A DNA stretch of 64,000 nucleotides from an uncultured Acidimicrobiales bacterium. GTDB lineage: Bacteria > Actinomycetota > Acidimicrobiia > Acidimicrobiales > Hopanoidiivorantaceae. Shown one piece after another: positions 61,333-64,000 of the stretch. A program made the position numbers and the translations under genes. The stretch is taken from contig OY282367.1 of the NCBI GenBank assembly GCA_958295755.1, positions 1,678,022 through 1,742,021 on the forward strand, read 5' to 3'. Each line of letters starts with the position of its first letter. Position 1 is the stretch's first letter. Under the pieces are notes generated by a model, which was given only the letters and a program-made list of their open reading frames with translations, did no database searches and was not told where the DNA came from.

Positions 61333-61355
61333 AGCTTAGCACAGGGGTGTGATAG
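61333..61355 (-). promoter_or_regulatory. RecA-independent DNA-damage-type promoter motif (PafBC-like), copy 2
   Basis: On the minus strand CTATCACAC, eight bases, TAAGCT: the same spacing as copy 1 at 34820-34842, with the -10 fitting TANNNT. It points at the CpaB-like gene, 120 nt downstream, across C-rich repeats. Confidence 0.4.
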
Positions 61356-61375
61356 GCATTCAGTAGCAAATTATG

Positions 61376-61846
61376 CTAAACCGAAGCTGGAGCTTTCTTT
61401 GAATCGGAACTGCTCTTGCTGACAGACTTTTCAATTCCCCTTTTGCTACCACCATTGTTGTTTTTAGAGTTGTTTTTAGAGCTGTCTTTAGAACTGCCGT
61501 CAGAGTCGCCACCTGAGCCAGTATCACCTGAGCCAACATCACTAGAACCAGCCTCACTCCTTGTCGTTGCCTCACTCACAACCCCAGAATCGCCATTGCT
61601 TCCTGAAGCACTCGACCCTTTTCTAGCAGCCTTGCGGCTGTCGGTTTTATAAAAGCCATCGCCTTTGAAAGTAATAGCTGGCACGGAGAAGACTTTTTTT
61701 ACAACTCCCTCGCCCGGCGACACGCACTCAGCTGGCGAAGCGGAATCTCCAACCTGCGGACACACAGCAAGGGCAGCATCGGCAAAAGACTGCACCACAT
61801 CAAATCGTGATTCACAGGTGCGACATTGGTATTCGTAAGTGGGCAT
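61376..61846 (-). CDS. FmdB-type zinc-ribbon protein
   Basis: I take the ATG at 61846, giving 156 residues that begin MPTYEYQCRTCESRFDVVQSF, the conserved start of FmdB-family regulatory zinc ribbons with the first CxxC. The second cysteine pair, normally CPxCG, is here C-P-Q-V-G followed by an insert and a later Cys (SPAECVS), so metal binding may be changed. The KKVFSVPAITFKGDGFYKTD part is typical. After residue 75 the protein is a Ser/Gly/Asp/Asn/Lys-rich tail of about 80 residues. FmdB proteins are proposed regulators in C1 and amide metabolism; the true role is unclear. Confidence 0.82.
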   Translation of the reverse strand: MPTYEYQCRTCESRFDVVQSFADAALAVCPQVGDSASPAECVSPGEGVVKKVFSVPAITFKGDGFYKTDSRKAARKGSSASGSNGDSGVVSEATTRSEAGSSDVGSGDTGSGGDSDGSSKDSSKNNSKNNNGGSKRGIEKSVSKSSSDSKKAPASV

Positions 61847-61895
61847 GGTCAAAGATATGCTACTAGCTAACACTGGCTACAGCAACATTCACTAC

Positions 61896-61901
61896 TATAA
61901 A
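61896..61901 (+). promoter_or_regulatory. Candidate -10 box of a leaderless plsY transcript
   Basis: TATAAA lies 6 nt before the ATG at 61908 without a Shine-Dalgarno sequence. The frame is open upstream to 61839, but that part would overlap the divergent fmdB start, so 61908 is preferred. Confidence 0.4.
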
Positions 61902-61907
61902 TTAGCA

Positions 61908-62525
61908 ATGCTCGCACAAATCGCTCAGTCCGCAACCTCAGATTGGAATTTCGGAGGATGGTGGTGGCTGGTGGCTGGCTCGTATGTGATCGGCATGTTC
62001 CCCACCGCTGAGATAGTCGGTTACAACACTGGTCACGATCCCACTTCACAGGGCTCAGGCAACCCCGGTGCTACCAACATGTATCGCCTGGCAGGTTGGA
62101 TGCCAGGTCTTATCTCGCTGGTGGGCGATGTTATAAAGTGCATCATTCCTGTTGTGATTGCGTTGATCTGGGCCGATCGGCGAGTTGCCGTTGTATGCGG
62201 GGCGGTGGCGATACTCGGCCATATATTTCCGGCCGCCAGATCGTTCAAAGGCGGCAAAGGCGTGGCCTGCTACGGCGGGTTCGTCTTGGCCACTTCACCT
62301 TTGGTAGCATTGGGAGCACTGGCTGTCTGGCTGATTTCTCTGAAGCTGTGGCGGCGATCTTCGCTGGCGGCAGTCATCGCTGTGCCAACCATCCCTATAG
62401 GTGTAGCCCTGCGTGGTCGAGAAGGCTGGGAAGTCGCTATCATTGCCGCTTTGGCTGTGATTATCATCCTCAAACACATCCCGAACATCATCCGCCTAGT
62501 GCACAGAGAAGAAACACAGTTGTGA
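61908..62525 (+). CDS. plsY: Acyl-phosphate:glycerol-3-phosphate acyltransferase
   Basis: PlsY transfers the first acyl chain to glycerol-3-phosphate in phospholipid synthesis. From the ATG at 61908 it is 205 residues, the usual size, with five hydrophobic helices and the motifs SGNPGATNMYRLAG (motif 1), SFKGGKGVACYGGFVLA (motif 2) and LKHIPNIIRL near the end (motif 3, H-x-x-N). The N-terminal helix carries YVIGMFPTAEIVGY. It is followed 3 nt later by moeA, so the two are likely one transcript. Confidence 0.93.
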   Translation: MLAQIAQSATSDWNFGGWWWLVAGSYVIGMFPTAEIVGYNTGHDPTSQGSGNPGATNMYRLAGWMPGLISLVGDVIKCIIPVVIALIWADRRVAVVCGAVAILGHIFPAARSFKGGKGVACYGGFVLATSPLVALGALAVWLISLKLWRRSSLAAVIAVPTIPIGVALRGREGWEVAIIAALAVIIILKHIPNIIRLVHREETQL

Positions 62526-62528
62526 TCG

Positions 62529-63809
62529 ATGATCCCTTTATTTGAAGCCCAAGAGCATGTGCTCAGCAAAATCAATCGGCTTCAAGCTACTCAGGTTCCG
62601 CTGCTAGAAGCTTCGGGATTGACAACAGCCGAACCTGTCGTCTCGCTCGAGCCAATCCCAGCCTGGGACAATACCGCCATGGACGGATTTGCCGTTCTGT
62701 CCAGCGACACCACCACCGCCTCTCCCGCCACACCTGTAACCCTAGAAGTTGTGGGCACAATAGCAGCGGGCGCACTCCCACCTGATGCCCCAAAGGTAAC
62801 CCCAGGCAAGGCAGTTCGCATAATGACCGGCGCGCCCATCCCTGAAGGAGCTGATGCTGTGCTGCAGGTAGAGCACGCTGAACCTTTGGAGAATGGACAT
62901 CTGGAGAATGAACCTTTAGAGAACGAGCCTCAGAATAAAAGCACGCCGATCTCCCAATCCGCCGGCATCCAGCTCTCCCAATCTGTGCCCCCAAGCACTC
63001 ACATTCGACGGGCGGGCGAAGACCTCAAAGCTGGACAAATCGCCGTGCCAACCAATACCACTCTTTCACCCGCGCACCTGGGCGTGCTGGCTAGCATCGG
63101 CATGCAAGAAATCGCAGCGTATCCGCGCCCTAAAGTGGCAGTCTTTTCCACCGGCGACGAACTTGTCTCAGGTGGTGGCCCGCTTGCTGTCGGACAAATC
63201 CGCGACTCCAACCGCCACAGCCTTCTAGCTCTGCTCCAAGACAGTGCCGAACCTATAGATGGCGGAGTGGTGCCCGACGACGAAGCCGCTATAGAAGAAG
63301 CTTTTAGCCGCTACGCCGCCCAGTGCGATGCCGTCGTCACCACTGGTGGTGTGAGTATGGGCGACTTTGACTATGTGAAAGTAGTGCTGGATCGGCTGGG
63401 CGATATGCGCTGGATGCAGATAGCTATCCGCCCCGCCAAACCTCTCGCATTCGGCACCATAGCCGGCACGCCGATTTTCGGGCTTCCCGGCAACCCGGTG
63501 TCGTGTATGGTGTCGTTCGAACTTTTTGCCCGTCCCGCTCTTCGGAAAATGGCAGGCTGTGGCGATCTGCACCGCCTTCGTGTCACCGCCACGGCTACTG
63601 AGCCTCTGACTCGCCGTCCCGACGGCAAAACCCACTTCGCCCGCGTCAGATGGCATTGGAGCGACAGCGGCTTCGTCGTCTCATCCGCAGGCGGCCAAGG
63701 CTCACATCAACTCTCTGCTATGGCTGGTGCCAACGGCCTCGCTGTGTTACCCGACGGCGATGGCATCTCAGCCGGTGGCGAAGTGGAACTGATTTTGCTA
63801 CGGGAATAA
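62529..63809 (+). CDS. moeA: Molybdopterin molybdenumtransferase
   Basis: MoeA inserts molybdate into adenylylated molybdopterin in Mo-cofactor synthesis. The 426-residue protein contains PAWDNTAMDGFAV, PGKAVRIMTGAPIPEGADAVLQVEHAE, RRAGEDLKAGQ, FSTGDELVSGG...GQIRDSNRHSLLALL, VTTGGVSMGDFDYVKVVLDRLG and GTPIFGLPGNPVSCMVSFELFARPALRKM, all MoeA landmarks. A 30-residue insert after VEHAE carries repeated LENGHLENEPLENEP. Selenium-dependent formate dehydrogenase also needs this cofactor, but none is in the window. Confidence 0.94.
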   Translation: MIPLFEAQEHVLSKINRLQATQVPLLEASGLTTAEPVVSLEPIPAWDNTAMDGFAVLSSDTTTASPATPVTLEVVGTIAAGALPPDAPKVTPGKAVRIMTGAPIPEGADAVLQVEHAEPLENGHLENEPLENEPQNKSTPISQSAGIQLSQSVPPSTHIRRAGEDLKAGQIAVPTNTTLSPAHLGVLASIGMQEIAAYPRPKVAVFSTGDELVSGGGPLAVGQIRDSNRHSLLALLQDSAEPIDGGVVPDDEAAIEEAFSRYAAQCDAVVTTGGVSMGDFDYVKVVLDRLGDMRWMQIAIRPAKPLAFGTIAGTPIFGLPGNPVSCMVSFELFARPALRKMAGCGDLHRLRVTATATEPLTRRPDGKTHFARVRWHWSDSGFVVSSAGGQGSHQLSAMAGANGLAVLPDGDGISAGGEVELILLRE

Positions 63810-63810
63810 A

Positions 63811-63935
63811 GCAAGCAGACACAATAAAACAAACAGAAACAGGGCAGTATAAGCAGAAGTAAAACAAGCAGAAACAATAAAACAAACGGAGTAGCACAAG
63901 CAGAAATAAAAGCAAGCACAGAAGTAAAGCAAACA
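63811..63935. repeat. A-rich degenerate tandem repeats
   Basis: AAGCAGAMACAATAAAACAAAC occurs twice and shorter AAGCAGAARTAAA phrases several times between moeA and the next start. Almost no T-rich strand switch occurs, so it is one-sided in composition. Confidence 0.65.
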
Positions 63936-63976
63936 ATTGCAACAGGTCTGTGGAAGTATGGAAAGAGGAGGCAAAA

Positions 63977-64000
63977 ATGTCAGACAGCCCCATAGATCAC
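63977..64000 (+). CDS. Start of the next gene (partial)
   Basis: An ATG at 63977 with a strong AGAGGAGG site 7 nt upstream opens MSDSPIDH before the window ends. Position after moeA would suit another molybdenum-cofactor gene such as moaC, but eight codons do not allow identification. Confidence 0.55.

Overview
The window looks like a chromosomal segment of an actinobacterium, most plausibly class Acidimicrobiia or a close relative. Grounds: WhiB, CarD and DtxR/IdeR-type regulators, a five-helix cytochrome b type succinate dehydrogenase, a large secreted beta-propeller protein, a DUF3105 lipoprotein, and several start codons placed 6-7 nt after a -10 box (leaderless mRNAs). Base composition is mid-range (roughly half G+C by eye), with AT-rich patches in the restriction-modification genes and around 55.5-56.4 kb. 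The genus is not identifiable from sequence reading alone.

Layout. 0-8 kb: malate dehydrogenase, a coiled-coil protein coupled to an Hsp70-like ATPase, then on the minus strand sdhC-sdhA-sdhB and an SCP2-like protein. 8-10.6 kb: a PIN-domain pair, a 36-residue membrane peptide and an amidohydrolase. 10.6-25.7 kb: amino-acid biosynthesis (serA, leuA, leuC, leuB, ilvE, cimA) with greA, a DtxR-like regulator, a secreted beta-propeller protein, gltX and tRNA-Gln/tRNA-Glu. leuA is preceded by a leader peptide with four consecutive Leu codons and a terminator hairpin, that is, a transcription attenuator. 25.9-33.6 kb: DUF3105 lipoprotein, tRNA-Pro, carD and a glycine-betaine type ABC transporter with two tandem substrate-binding lipoproteins. 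33.6-42.4 kb: hypothetical protein, carboxymuconolactone decarboxylase (CMD) family protein, orphan DNA methyltransferase, VWA protein, MpaB-like protein, tRNA-Pro, receiver protein, STAS protein, NfeD-like protein, WhiB. 42.4-46.7 kb: a type III restriction-modification system whose mod gene carries a run of 14 C, so it is probably phase-variable.

46.7-53.8 kb is the most interesting block. All genes are on the minus strand and tightly spaced: CMD-like protein, CMD-family protein with an in-frame TGA at the catalytic-cysteine position, ABC ATPase, ABC permease, alpha/beta hydrolase, selA, selB. The TGA forms a C-x-x-U motif and is followed at 10 nt by a perfect 7-bp hairpin with an AGGU loop, the expected bacterial SECIS. 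I read this as a selenoprotein gene linked to the selenocysteine-decoding machinery (selC and selD are not in the window).

54-57 kb is an accessory patch: DUF2442/DUF4160 pair, degraded fragments, an AT-rich stretch with a possible HEPN-like pair. 57-64 kb: thioesterase, two tandem serine hydrolases of the beta-lactamase fold, SAF/CpaB-like protein, FmdB-type zinc ribbon, plsY, moeA and the first codons of another gene. Intergenic regions carry an unusual number of short tandem repeats (15-46 bp units).
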